A stretch of 64,000 nt of DNA. It comes from Prunus persica. Its lineage: Eukaryota > Streptophyta > Magnoliopsida > Rosales > Rosaceae. The stretch is taken from NCBI RefSeq assembly GCF_000346465.2, contig NC_034016.1, forward strand, positions 13,309,965 through 13,373,964. Reading direction: 5' to 3'. The notes under the pieces were generated by a model. The model had not been told where the DNA came from. It was given only the letters and a program-made list of their open reading frames with translations, and searched no databases. A program made the position numbers and the translations under genes. Below, piece after piece: positions 47,604-59,217 of this stretch (its first letter is position 1; each line of letters begins with the position of its first letter).

Positions 47604-47642
47604 CACCTGAGTTGAAGGTTCACTGCTTTCCCTAGTCCCCAT
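43699..47642 (-). CDS. Divergent GBF-like (group G) bZIP factor (8 coding exons)
   Basis: Coding exons on the minus strand: 47607-47642, 47096-47268, 46965-47016, 46737-46785, 46520-46665, 45708-45785, 44056-44181 and 43699-43884, giving 281 residues. The basic region KRKQSNRESAKRSRLRRQ (161-178) has N166-x7-R174-x9-L184. Zipper positions are L184, L191, I198, L205, L212 and I219. The acidic/Ser stretch before the basic region (SRVEDSSDESGDAN) and the exon layout match G-box-binding factors, which bind CACGTG. The Pro-rich N-terminal domain of that group is absent, and Pro199 sits in the zipper. The tail ends PLMLSLGL. A 5'-UTR intron is likely (donor about 48213, acceptor about 47665). Confidence 0.83.
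47556..47602. repeat. (GA)n microsatellite beside bZIP exon 1 donor
   Basis: On the coding strand this is a CT run starting four bases into intron 1 (CAG|gtgcctctct). Length variation would change a pyrimidine tract right at the 5' splice site. Confidence 0.95.
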
Positions 47643-48213
47643 TAGTGTGGAAGGTATTGCAATCCTACTGTTTATGAACTCCAATAACTAAACGACTAAG
47701 ATAAACAAAAGAACTTAAATCAGACAAAGCATGCATTACAGGTTCATTAAACAAAAAAAGAAAGGCAAACAAAGTGGTTCTTAATTGAACACACAGTTCT
47801 GAGTTCAAATTTCCAATCTTTATTTTTTTAGGATAAGAATACCAAAGCCCTTCCACTCTGAGCTGAGATTAACAACAGATAAATTTCATAGCATTTACTT
47901 TGCAGTTTCAAATTGAATAGGCAGCCAAAACTAAAAATATTGACATAAATTTTCTCAGACAACCCACCAGAAATTATTGGAAGTATAGAACAATGAAAAC
48001 AACGAATATCAACTTTTCAATGCTAAAATTCTCACAGAAATATATCTATACATAAAACAAGGAAAAATCAATATCTATACTGCTTACAAACATCATAACA
48101 ACAAAAAGTAGAGCGGAACAAGAACCTGAAACAAATTATTGATTTTTAAACAAGTTAACAAGAAAAACGAAAAAATCAAATACCACAAACCCAATTAAGA
48201 GAGAGAAAGACCT

Positions 48214-48234
48214 GTGGCTGTGTTAGTGGAGCCA

Positions 48235-48274
<40 letters not shown>

Positions 48275-48330
48275 GAGTGCTGAGTGGATTTGCTTTTCCA
48301 GTCTACAGTTTGAGCCCATAATAATACATG
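48214..48330 (-). other. Probable 5'-UTR exon of the bZIP gene
   Basis: The minus strand reads ...taacacagccacag|gtctttctc, a good donor upstream of the coding exons, preceded by a (CT)n run (48237-48270 on the + strand as AG). The transcription start is not determined. Confidence 0.45.
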
Positions 48331-49135
48331 GGTATGGGATCTTTCCCATACGAACGAGGTTAAAAAACGAACGGTTAGGATGGTTTGTGGAGGATATCCA
48401 ACGATCCACAAGCATTACCTTCCAGCCGTGCTATTTCTACCTTTCGTTTCTACTCTGTCCCGCTACGATTAGGAAATACACGTCTTTCTTCTGTTTTTTA
48501 CAGAAAATTAAAAATTAAAACGCGGTCCCGCTCTTTTCTTGCTTTTTTGTTTTTTGTTTTTTATTATTATTCTGTATTTAGTTATAGATTTGGTCTCTTC
48601 CCACAAAAAAATTAAAATAAAACTTTTTTTTTCACTTACATTGGAGAAAAGAAAACCCACTAAGTCCACCACCACTGTGGCGGAAAAGCTTATTGATTGT
48701 TTTGCTACTGTGCTTTGTGTCAAATCTCACTGTCCCCTCTAAACTTCTATGCATCCATGGGGCTTCATTCCTTATTCCACGTTACCTCATTCCATGTGGA
48801 ATTTGGTCAGTAAAACCGATAACTTGTTGATATGACATGGACTATTTAGTAAATTTAGCTATTAAAAAAATTTAAAATCCAAATTAAATATAACAAAACT
48901 ATCTCCAACTTTCCCAAAAGAAGGAAATGTTCTAACCAAACCAAATAAATCATCCTCTACACATATGCTGGTTTACGTTGTGTACGTAATTTCAACCATA
49001 ACCAAGGTATAATGTCTACACTGGCAATGAGTTGCGACTGATTGAAAATTAGGATCCTGTTAAATGGGAGCCTTTGCATTCCAGTAGAGTTTAATGTCAA
49101 AGGGAAAGTTATGAGTGATTTGTGAGACTCTGGAG
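48331..49135. other. Spacer between SRP19 3' end and bZIP 5' end
   Basis: It holds the bZIP promoter and the 3' flank of SRP19, with T- and A-rich runs at 48540-48640. No other gene seen. Confidence 0.5.
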
Positions 49136-51081
49136 CTATCTCTTTTTCTTTCCATGTTTCCCAGATTTGGACGGTCCAGCAGTTGATGCGGATGCAGCAG
49201 GCTCCTGCTTCTTAGTCCTGCCAGGATGTCTAGGAACCAACTCGGCAACTTTGAGCATCAGCTGTTTCCCTGCAAATAGTCACCCAAAAAAAAGAATAAT
49301 TAATATAATTATAAAACGAAAGGCGCAAGAACAGATATCTCTATTCTGTTTTAGCTAAACTATGCAAGAATGCGAAGACATCCTTCCCGGGATTAATGAG
49401 ACAACCTGACAAAGCAATCAATTTCAAACGTTCACTGAAACAACTTAAAAAACAAAGTCCATTTATCTAAACATAACCAAGTTGTTCCGACCTGAACTCT
49501 CTTTGTAGATGCTGACACTACTAAGAACCAGTTGTTCAGAGATGATCATGGACTTATTATGCCCCAACGCTAGAGACAAGGATCTCTATTGCCCTACATG
49601 TCATTCCCATTAGCCAGCCCCGCCCAAAGCGTGACAATCCAAAGCATGAAAACCCGAAGGGGTGACTAGAAATGATAGAATGGACAACTCGGGAAAATAA
49701 CACAGCTTGAGTCACGGATTAGTCAAAGCCTACGTATAAGGTGATAGTAAACTGACGGTAACTAGATGGAACTCCAGAAAATATTTATACAAAAAAGAGT
49801 AGAGAACAGCTACGAACTGCCAAATATCACAAAAGTTTTTTTGTAGCAATATACATAATGACTGTATCTGGCTACAACTGCTAACAAGATGAGGTATACC
49901 TCAAACCAAGGATTTAAAAAAATAGTAATTGAGATTTTCTCCCTACAATATTCCCCCTCACTATTAATCGTATGCAGTCAGGGAAAGAAAAATGGACTAG
50001 CTATAATTAAAGGAACTTATTTCACTGTCCCCTCCGAAAATCTTTCATAAATTAATGCATTACTGTTGCACGACATTATACCAGAAAATCATTACTAACC
50101 GATGCTCCTAACCTTGATAGAAAAATAGATAACTAATTCTGCTTTTTCTTCTGAAAACGGAATAGTAGTGCCACACATCACAGTGAACCACTTAATGCGT
50201 GTAAAAATTATCATGTATCAATGCTAATGCTTTTGTTACACCAGGTTACAATTATTTGGTCACAGGCAAAAATTCCAAAACTTTCAGGAAGAAATGGCCA
50301 GCTAAACGTGAACTAGAGGAAAAGAGGTTTATTTCTTTTTGGGAGCAGATATAATCAATGTACTGTCATACTCAGATTTGAAACCAGGATATCTGATTAA
50401 AACATTTGTAATGGAGCTCTTTGCAAGCAGTATTGAGACCATAATGCTGCCATAAAAGAGTGGGTGCCATTCAATAATTTCCTTAACACATATATCTCTG
50501 TCAAAACAACAATTCTCTACTTGCCCAGTATCAAAAACATTATGTGAGGGATGCTCAAAAAACCACATTTATTCTAACCGGTATTAAATGATCAGATTAA
50601 ACAAGTATGTTGCACGTTCAAAGAAGCAATTGATAATTAGAGAAGTTCATAAAGTTAAAGGTGCGTGCAGTAGTTGTTAAGCAATACTTACTGGTTGTAA
50701 TGGCTGGATTAAATGGAGTTCCATCTTCCCTTTTCAGCAAGACCCTCACTCTCCCTATTTGCATAAAATCCCGCGGATAAGCCTTATCTATCTACATCAT
50801 TCAAACACACAAAATGCATATATTAGTACCACTCACACCCACTGCTGGGACTCTATATGCATAAATTCTAAGATACAGATGGTGCATATGTAATGATTGC
50901 AAACCTCAATTGCAAATGGGAGCTTGAAATGGCTGCAGCAATCACCGATTTCAGCACAAGTAGGACTCTCACACGCTTTCTCGACACTTATTCGTCTCCC
51001 TTCAGCTACGGTTTTCTTTGAATTAATATAAACAGGATATATCACAACCCATCTCTTTATATTGGGGAGGTCCTTATCCAT
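49136..51081 (-). CDS. SRP19: Signal recognition particle 19 kDa subunit (3 coding exons)
   Basis: Coding exons 50905-51081, 50692-50791 and 49136-49269 (minus) give 136 residues. SRP19 binds 7SL RNA and allows SRP54 to join, so the particle can target ribosomes to the ER. The domain is complete: IKRWVVIYPVYINSKKTVAE, GRRISVEKACESPTCAEIGD, then AYPRDFMQIGRVRVLLKRED and LVPRHPGRTKK. The tail is basic (GKHGKKKR), as usual for the eukaryotic family. Intron 2 is long (1.4 kb). A 5'-UTR intron is likely, with a donor near 51405 and an acceptor near 51100. Length is about the family norm. Confidence 0.94.
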
Positions 51082-51404
51082 GTCTCAGATAACAAAAATC
51101 CTACAAAAATTAAATTAAATTAAACAGGAAAACACAAACCCATTACATTTCTTCCTTCCTAAACATGAATAAACAAACATCAATCCAGGAACCCCAAAAT
51201 CCAGAAACCCCGAAACTCCAGAAAACCCAGATAACGTATGCAGATCTATGATCTATGAACACAAATGGCAGGAAACAGAAACAAGAAAAGAAAAAAACAA
51301 ATTACACAACATACACAACCATTACCACATAATTCATCACAACAGCAGCAAATTAAGAATATAAAAAATAAAAATAAAAAACTAAGTTAAAAGACTACCT
51401 CGTC

Positions 51405-51560
51405 AGTTGCAGGCTGCAGAGAGATTTGGGGCTGAGGAAATGAAGATTAGGGAATACAGTGCCCTAGGTGGCGACGGAGGGGAGAGAGACGGAGACAGAG
51501 CTTAGAGGAGGTGGCGATAGAATGAGGAAGGTTCGATCGAGCCTAGGAGGCTTTTTGGTG
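51405..51560 (-). other. Probable 5'-UTR exon of SRP19
   Basis: The minus strand reads ...ctgcaactgacgag|gtagtctttt, a plausible donor preceding the SRP19 start by about 320 bp. The region is GA-rich, as in many plant leaders. The exact 5' end is not determined. Confidence 0.45.
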
Positions 51561-51989
51561 GGTGGGTATACGGTGCGCTAGGTTGCACGGTTGTATAGAA
51601 CAGTACCAATCAATATCGGCAACGCATTCATTATTAATAATTTCTTACATATTGGCCCCTCGGTTCGGTTAGCCGATGATACTTTATTCTAAGAACCGAC
51701 CACCAAACTAGATCATCCGATTCGATTCGGCTTATTCACCAAACTTCAAAACAAGCCAAGTCAAATTGTACCAATTGTTTCAGTTCGACTTCTCTCGTTT
51801 GGTCCAAACCCAACTACTATTTGATTTGGGCCATTCATTCTCAAATTTTCTTTTTCAATTAAACGGCCCAAATGTAACAAAGACCAAAAGTTTTTTTTTC
51901 TTTTTAAATTGCTACCTGGTTTCCAACATTCCTCCACTGTTGGGGCACAAAAAATTTGGGTTCACCCTACACTATTCACCTCACTCTTA
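51561..51989. other. SRP19 upstream flank
   Basis: Contains repeated ttcggtt/accgaac-type words near 51660-51740 and a T-run near 51890. No gene seen. Confidence 0.4.
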
Positions 51990-52329
51990 GAGCATCTACA
52001 GTAGAGGGTGTATAATGGGATGTATGTTAAATATACACCCCGAGTGATTAGAATCACTCGCAATGGAGGGTGTAAATGAATGTATATTTACATCACCACC
52101 ATGAGATGTAAATATAGATGCAATTATACATCTATTTTTATATCTCTTGCAGGTGGAACCAAGCTGGAAAAAAGATAGGAAAAATGGAGCAAATCAATTA
52201 TACATCTTAGATTTACATTGTTTCCCATTTGAGCAAAAAATGTATTTAACCCCCCGGAGGTGTAAAGGGAATGTAAAAGTGGCTTCACACCCCACTAAAA
52301 TATTTTTTCACCCCCCACTATGAATGCTC
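51990..52329. mobile_element. Tourist-like MITE (PIF/Harbinger type, 340 bp)
   Basis: Terminal inverted repeats GAGCATCTACAGTAGAGGGTG (left) and GAGCATTCATAGTGGGGGGTG (right, reverse complement) are flanked by TTA on both sides (51987-51989 and 52330-52332), the classic 3-bp target of this superfamily. There is no coding capacity. Confidence 0.85.
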
Positions 52330-52332
52330 TTA

Positions 52333-53851
52333 AGGTCAAAAACTCTAGAGGTGATTGTGCTAAACTGCTTCATGTCTTTAAAATTTGGACTGTGTCAATG
52401 GATTAAGGTATGGCTTAGGCCTGCACATAAGAAAAAAAACTTGCATGTCACAAAAGGAGATATTGAGCTAACATTCCCATCCCATAAAAAGGGCACTAGT
52501 ATTTTTGTCCACATCATATTAAAATAAGAAAATTAAAAACTCTTAAAATCAAAGGGGCGACGGTGGTTTCCTTTTCTGTAACTCCTCCCCTTAGGTTAAG
52601 CTTCAAAACTTGCATCTTTGGCACTAGGCCCGACCCACAGGTGTGCGTGTTGTGGGAAGGCATAAGGTCCCAAAAAAATAGGGCCTCTTATATATATATA
52701 TATGAAACTAATGTTTTATGGGCTTTATTTTGAACTTTTTCTTTACCTTTCATATAATTTAAAGTTTTTATTTCTCTTTATATTTTTAACTTTTGAACTA
52801 ATGTCTTTTTTTACTTAAACTAACCTACTTACCACCTAAGTTTAAAGTTTTTATTATAATTTTTGTTCAAAATGAGGTAAGTGTTAAACAAAAAAGGCCT
52901 CATTTTTCATTTTTGCCCAAGGCCTCCAAAATCAATGGACTAGCCTTGTTTGGCACTCGAAATTTGGTTTGGGCCCATGATCAAGCAACATGAATTTGGC
53001 AGATGAAAACAATTACAAACAGAGGAAATTTATCCACAAAAAAACAATTAAAAAATCTACAGAAAGTGGCAGAACTGCTGCTGGAAGCTGCAAACTGCTC
53101 CAGAAATTTCCTGCTGATCTACACGAACTGCTGCTAACCAAATCTAAATCAATGAATGGTGCGTGCTATTGGGACAATGCCTCTTGAAGTCTCCTACAAA
53201 AACAAAACTTCTTTCAATGAATGGTGGCTTGATTGTCCAAAACGTTTAGCATGCAGTGTGAATCAATCTCATAATTTCTATACACAACTTTTAACTCATA
53301 GAAGATTTCTAGGGCTGCCATTTTATTTTAATCAAACCTCCATCAATTTGAATCAATTTGATAAATTTCTAGGGCAGCCATTTTATTTTAATCAAACCTA
53401 AATCAATTTGAAAAACATCCTAAATCAATTTGAAAAACATCCTATGCAAACATCAGACAATAACAAAGCTAAGAACCACACGCTAGCTAGGTGGAGAAAT
53501 AAACTAAACTTGGCAGCATAACAAAGAAACTCAAATTCTCAAATAGTTTATGGCGAATCATACCTGACAGAGAGAAAGAGAGGTAAATAAAATGAAGAGG
53601 TGGCTGCAAATTGCTGTGCTGAATCTGTGAATTGCAGATAGATAGAGTTAACTAGAGATTCGAATGTGGAAAAGAAAAAAAAGAAGAGACAATCTGACCT
53701 GTGATGGTGGCGACTGAGAGAGGTGGCAGCTCAGAGAGAAGCGGAGGCTGAGAGAGGAGCTGGATGACAGAGGCGCGGTTGACAGAGAGGTTTGCCTGAG
53801 AGGAGGTTTTGCGCAGAGAGGATTAGCGCAAACAGAGCCTCTGTCAGAGAG

Positions 53852-53902
<51 letters not shown>

Positions 53903-54811
53903 GGCTGAGAGAGATGATGGTTGAGAGGGGTTTGGCAATGGCGCACACAGAGCCTCTGTCAAAGAGGTTTCGGCGGCTGAGAATGAGAGAGCTCAGAGAG
54001 GAATGAAATTGGAGAAGGAAAGAAGAAATGAAAACCTAATTGTGTCATAATTTTTGTGATGATCGTGTGCATGCACGCCTATGGTAACATCATATACAAC
54101 CAATAAAAAAGAGCCATGTGTAAAAAAAATATATTATTAATATATATAATATAAAAAAATATATATAAATGAATTATATTGGACCGGTTCTGTGTGTTGA
54201 AAAACCGAGACCGAAACTAGTTCAATTTGCATTTTTTTCGGTTTTTGACTTTTTCAGTCAACACGGTTGTTTTTGAATTTTTTAGGTTTGATTTGGTTCA
54301 GTTTTGCGGTTTTGCGATTCCGATGCCCACCCCTAATCAAGCGTTTCAAGGAGAACAACGAGACGAGTCAAATTCACTACTTTTTAGGCCAAATAACATT
54401 CTTTATTAGGTTAAAATAACATTTTAAGTTTCAAGGGTACTTCTGAAAATTTATTTGTATTTTGCTTGCAACTAAGCTTCCTAGTGCATAAAGTTTATTT
54501 GTATTTTGCTTGCAACTAAGCTTCTTAGTGGATACACGGGTTTAGTCAAGTTGGCTAGAGCATATGTGCTTCCCACTCGTCACTCGAGTTTTAATCCCTC
54601 TCCTCGTAGGTTAGGTTAGATTAAAGTAGAATATCGCTTGTATCAAAAAATAAAAAAACTTCCTAGTGATTCTAGGGTTTGAGATAGTACTAATAGTAAC
54701 TTTAGTTATGTGATTAGGATTGTTATTTGTTTGTGCAAATAATCTCACGGGAGAATATTCACTTCTAGATCCTTCAACCTTCGATCTTCCTTCTCTCTCT
54801 TCCTCGATTCC
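52333..54811. other. Repeat-rich intergenic DNA
   Basis: No gene recognised. Features: ggcctc-rich repeated words with a TA run at 52690-52705; a tandem pair of ~58-bp units with the core tctagggc-gccattttattttaatcaaacct at 53308-53400; (GA)n at 53849-53899; and a 44-bp direct repeat (tttatttgtattttgcttgc) at 54450 and 54494. Minus-strand Ser/Leu-rich frames over the GA tract are artefacts of the repeat. Confidence 0.55.
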
Positions 54812-55391
54812 TGTAAAAAAGACTGGAGTAAATATACCACACCCGGGGGGTGTTGGCCAAAGGCCCTCCGATGCCTAAGTTAGTTCGAGTGTTTGTAGGA
54901 AAACAATAGCTAAGCAAAGGGTACGCAGTTGTATGTATGGTGTAAACCGGGTGGCCGGAGCCGTGTGTGGTGGCCAGAGCCGTGGGGAGAAAATATGGAG
55001 AGTGGAGAGGGAGAGAGAGAGCTTCAGGTATTTTTCTCGGGTATAAGGAGTAGGTTTAGATGTACCTTGAATGATGAATGAGATTGTCTATTTATAGGAG
55101 CCTCGAGGCTAGGGTTTCGTAGGAATCGAGTTGGCTTTGATAATATCCGAATTAAATATATTATCTCTTAAGAAGATAATATCTGAATTAAATGACATTA
55201 TCTTCTCTTTATTAGGATAATATCTTAATTAATGATATTATCTCTTTAAATAAAGATAATATCATATTAATTAAGATATTTATCCAATTAATTAATTAGC
55301 CAGATAAACTGGTTTAATTAATTAATTTAAGAGATAATCTTCTTTTTCACGTGGCGTGCCTTGATTGGAGACGAAAATATAGGCTCCCACA
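54812..55391 (-). repeat. 3' LTR of the gypsy element
   Basis: On the minus strand it begins TGTGGGAGCC (55391), preceded by the purine-rich agctggggccatt, and ends TCTTTTTTACA (54812). A TATA box cctataaatag lies at about 55084-55094 (minus). U3 is AT-rich with repeated gataatatc words. No second LTR is in the window, so the boundaries are inferred from the TG/CA ends and the adjoining purine tract. Confidence 0.75.
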
Positions 55392-55603
55392 AATGGCCCC
55401 AGCTTCTGCATGGCGCTTGTGTGGCATGTAGGAGATGAAATTATTTTTTTCGGGCTCTCTAACTGTGTCTGGGCTTTATTATGTGAGTTGGACTCCTTCG
55501 CAGATCAGATTCTCAATTGCTGTAGGCTTCTGACTGTAGTTAGAGTTGGATTCCCAGTAGGAATGAGCTTGCGATTCCTTCTTGACCCGGGTTGTCCAAC
55601 TTG

Positions 55604-56829
55604 TATAAATACAGGGCTTCTCTTCACTCTTTCTCACATTGCAAACTTAACTTCTCTACTTTCTAGCTTGAGAAAGATCTTGGAGAGTTTTGTTCTACTT
55701 GTCGAAGAGAGGAGTTGCCGTGCATCTCAAAGTAAGTCGAGCACGTAAATTTTTTCTTCATCTTCCCCTTTTCGCGGCAGGGACCAGCTGGGTGGGAATA
55801 GGCTGGTTGTCGTCGTGACTGGTTGCCAAAGATGATTGGAGCAGTGGTGGCTGCTGGTGGCTGCCGAGTGACAATCAGGAGGAAGTTGGTGGACTGCCCC
55901 TTGCTGAGGATGTCGAGAGATGAAAACAGGACGGTCCGAACCCTGATGATTTGCCTACTGCACAAGAAGAGTGCTCTGCTGAACATGAGGAGTGCTTTGC
56001 TGAACCCCCACAAAAAAAGAAGGTCGATGTCAAGTCTTTGAGAACTCAAGCTACTTCTTTACGGGCGAGGAATGTGTCTCTATTGAGAAAGAAGCCAAGG
56101 CTCCCTTCTGCTGAGAAGACCCAAGTATGAGCTATTCTCACGTCATCTGCCAGGGTCAAACATCTTGTTGGTGCAGATAGCAAGAAGATTGGTGATATGC
56201 GCAACATTAAGGATGTTCCCCTTAAGCCTCTTGCTGACGAGTTTGGAGATCATGATCTGCTCTGCGAAATAGTTCGTGTGCGATCTAGCTCACCAGTTGA
56301 GAAGCAAAGAGGTGCAGATGCTCATCTCCGAAGTTCAGGTCGTCTACATCAGTCGAAGAGTGGAAGTCGATCTGGGCGGTCTGCTCATCCATCCAACCAT
56401 CATGTTTCAGTTGTAGAGTCACGAGCAGTCAAGCGTGGAGTGGATTCGTCGTCATTGACTCCTTTGGAGGTGAGGATGGCGGCGGCCAAGAAGGCGAGAG
56501 AGTCATCTGCCTGGGCGAAAGGTTCTTCTGCAACATTAGCGGCTGATTCTAAGGTGGACAAGTCCAGCCCTGCAGGGGACGCATGTGTGTCTGATATGCT
56601 GAAGACGAACTTCCTGTCAAGTCCATCCACTTGTGCTAAGCTGTTGATCAAATCCGCCAGGCTGGTGATCTTGGTACTTTCTCAAGTCTTTCCTTGGAAA
56701 AACAAAGGGAAGAAACATTTCATCTCCTTCAAAAAGGAGGTAGCGGCAGACGTGGCGAATCAGGCAGGTGGAGCTGCTGATAGTGTGGCTGATCAGGCCA
56801 ATGCTGAAGTGTCTGCAGATAAGTAGCGT
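55604..56829 (+). pseudogene. Antisense extra ORF of the gypsy element, with own TATA
   Basis: On the strand opposite pol, a TATAAATA (55604-55611) is followed by a CT-rich leader, a possible donor (aaa|gtaagtcg, 55735) and open frames. The longest is 209 codons (56197-56826), basic and rich in Ser, Ala and Lys; the protein-like reading extends upstream to about 55980 but meets a stop near 56127. Extra ORFs, sense or antisense, between pol and the 3' LTR are known for Tat-lineage elements. I do not recognise a domain. Confidence 0.5.
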
Positions 56830-57104
56830 CCTTCGAAGTAGATGAAGACTCCTTTATTTCTTTTCAGCTTGTAGTCTGCTCTTTGTTTAGAATAATTGGT
56901 CTTGTTTTGACAATCTTCTTTTTGTTTGAACTTGGCCGGTTAGTCGCTTTGCTATGAAAATTTCAGTCTTTATTTTTTCAACTTCAATTTGCATATTGTC
57001 TTGTGAACTGCTTGAGTAACCGGTTAGTGTCTTGCTGTGTATTTTCCTTGGAATTTTGGCAAAAGCCAGGGTCCCCCTTGAGGGACTCCGGGCGTATTCT
57101 GCAT

Positions 57105-57860
57105 TTTTCCAGAAAACGCTTTAAGACGCTTCTAGTCGTTGCCCTGCGTCTCCCTTAGGACGCTGCTTATGGACAACTGTCTGACTATCCTGCTCCCTTA
57201 AGAAACGGATAGGAACCTGGATACCTCCCTTAGAAAATTCCTGGCGCGCCCTACAACCCCCTTAGGATGCTGCTTTGTGGGCTGCGTCCCCCGAAGGACG
57301 CTTTTGGTCGTCGCCCTGCGTCTCCCTTAGGACGCTTTTTATGGACAACTTATTTGACTATCCTGCCTCCATTAGGAAACGGATAGGAACCTGGATATTT
57401 CCCGCAGCAAGCATGGTGACCCCCTTTTAAGAAACTCCTGGCGCACCCTGCGTCTCCCTTAGGATGCTGTTTTGCAGGCTGCGTCTCCCGAAGGACGCTT
57501 TTTATGGGCAACTATTTGGCTATCCTACCCCCCTTAGGAAACGGATAGGAACCTGGATACTTCTCTTAGGAAATTCCTGGCGCACCCTGCGTCTCCCTTA
57601 GGACGCTTCTTTGCGGGCTGCGTCTTCCGAAGGACGCTTTTGATCGTCGCCCTGCGTCTCCCTTAGGACGCTTTTTATGGGCAACTGTTTGGCTATCCTG
57701 CCTCCCTTAGGAAACGGATAGGAACCTGGATACCTCCCTTAGGAAATTCCTGGCGCACCCCGTGTCTCCCTTAGGACGCTTCTTTGCGGGCTGCGTCTCC
57801 CGAAGGACGCTTCTAGTTGTCGCCCTGCGTCTCCCGAAGGACACTACTTATGGGCAACTG
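57105..57860. repeat. ~170-bp tandem array rich in short hairpins (gypsy 3' region)
   Basis: The word gccctgcgtctccc recurs at 57141, 57313, 57649 and 57822, with one copy between lacking it, so about 4-5 units. Each unit carries gcgtctcccttaggacgc or gcgtctcccgaaggacgc (stem GCGTC/GACGC) one or more times, plus tatcc...ggata. It lies between integrase and the antisense ORF. Confidence 0.9.
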
Positions 57861-57879
57861 TCTTTTGTTGCGGCACATT

Positions 57880-59172
57880 CTAGAATTTGCAGTAGTTGCT
57901 TCTCTTTTTCAGAAATGCGCAGTAATCAGTCGTCTGCTGGGGACTGAGCAGGTAGGAGGAAGCGTCATGGATAGTATCTTTGGAGGTGGTAGGCGTTCCA
58001 TTGTCGCGGAATCTCCTTCCCTTCCATGGTGTCAAGCGCATAGCTTCCTCTACCCCGGACCGGCTGATTATGTAAGGGCCTTCCCAATTGGGTTTCATCT
58101 TTTTAGACCCTTGTCTTTGTGCAGTGATGAAGGCCTTTCTTAGCACAAGGTCGCCTGGTTGAAACTGTCTGATCTTGGCTCTTTTGTCGTAGTAAGACTT
58201 CAACCGCTGTTGATAGGAGGCGACCCGGACAATGGCCTTCTTGCGCTCGCCTTTAAGTAAATCAAAGTTGAGTCTCATCTGCTCGGAGTTCTGCTCAATA
58301 CTGCCCAGTTCGATGCCTATAGAGGGGACAGTGATATGAAGAGGAATGATCGCTTCAGTTCCATAGGCGAGGGAAAACGGGGTTTTGCCAGTTGATCTTC
58401 GCATGGTGGTGCGATAAGCCCATAGTATACCAGAGAGCTCATCTACCTATTTTCCTTTGGCGCCTTCTAATCTCTTCTTTAGACAGTCCAATATTATTTT
58501 ATTGGATGCCTCGGCCTGGCCGTTGCCTTGAGGATATCTTGGGGTAGATAGATGCTGCTTGATGCCATACTTTTTGAAGAAGACAGTGATCTGCTTGCCG
58601 ATGAATTGCGAGCTATTGTCGGTAACTAGTGATTGTGGGCAGCCAAACCGGCAGATAATGTTTCTCCAGATAAATCATTCCACATCATCTTCTTTAGTAG
58701 AGGATAGAGCTTCGGCCTCGATCCATTTAGTAAAGTAATTAGTGGCGACAATCATCATTTCTGTCTTGGCAGGTGCCGTTGGCATGGGGCCTACTAAGTC
58801 GATGGCCCATTGCATGAAAGGCCACAGACTGTTATGCGGATGGTAGATTTCGGCAAACAGATTAGGAACTAGTTTGTACCGTTGGTAGCGATCACATCTT
58901 TTGACATATTCAGTGGAGTCATGGCGCATAGTAGGCCAGAAATAGCCTACGTTTAGAGCCTTCTGGGCGAGTGACCTGCCCCCAGAGTGGTTGCCACACT
59001 CGCCGTCATGAATTTTGCAGAGGACCTCAAGTGTTTGAGGGTACTTTATGCAAGTGAGATGAGGGCCGGAGTATGATCTACGAATGAGCTTGTCGCCCTG
59101 CATGTAATATCTCGCGGCTTTCTGTTGGACCTTCCTAGCTTTGGACTTATCCGTTGGCAGATTTCCATTCAT
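57880..59172 (-). pseudogene. Gypsy integrase, broken
   Basis: The N-terminal zinc region (58990-59060) reads HDGECGNHSGG...VKRCDRYQRYK; the second Cys of the CxxC pair is Tyr. The core starts WAIDLVGPMP and VATNYFTKWIEAEAL. The frame stops at 58675, reads on in pieces, and resumes at 58404 with TGKTPFSLAYGTEAIIP, then a C-terminal stretch with FQPGDLVLRKAF. At least two stops or shifts break it. Confidence 0.88.
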
Positions 59173-59217
59173 TAAGTAGTCGATGATGGGGTCTTGCCAA
59201 CTGGGGTCTTCATCGAT

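Noticed and set aside
53648..53962. Ser/Leu-rich minus-strand frames
   Set aside because: They are encoded by the GA microsatellite and its flanks.
57762..58143. Plus-strand frames over the tandem array and integrase end
   Set aside because: They are shadows of the minus-strand integrase and the repeat units.
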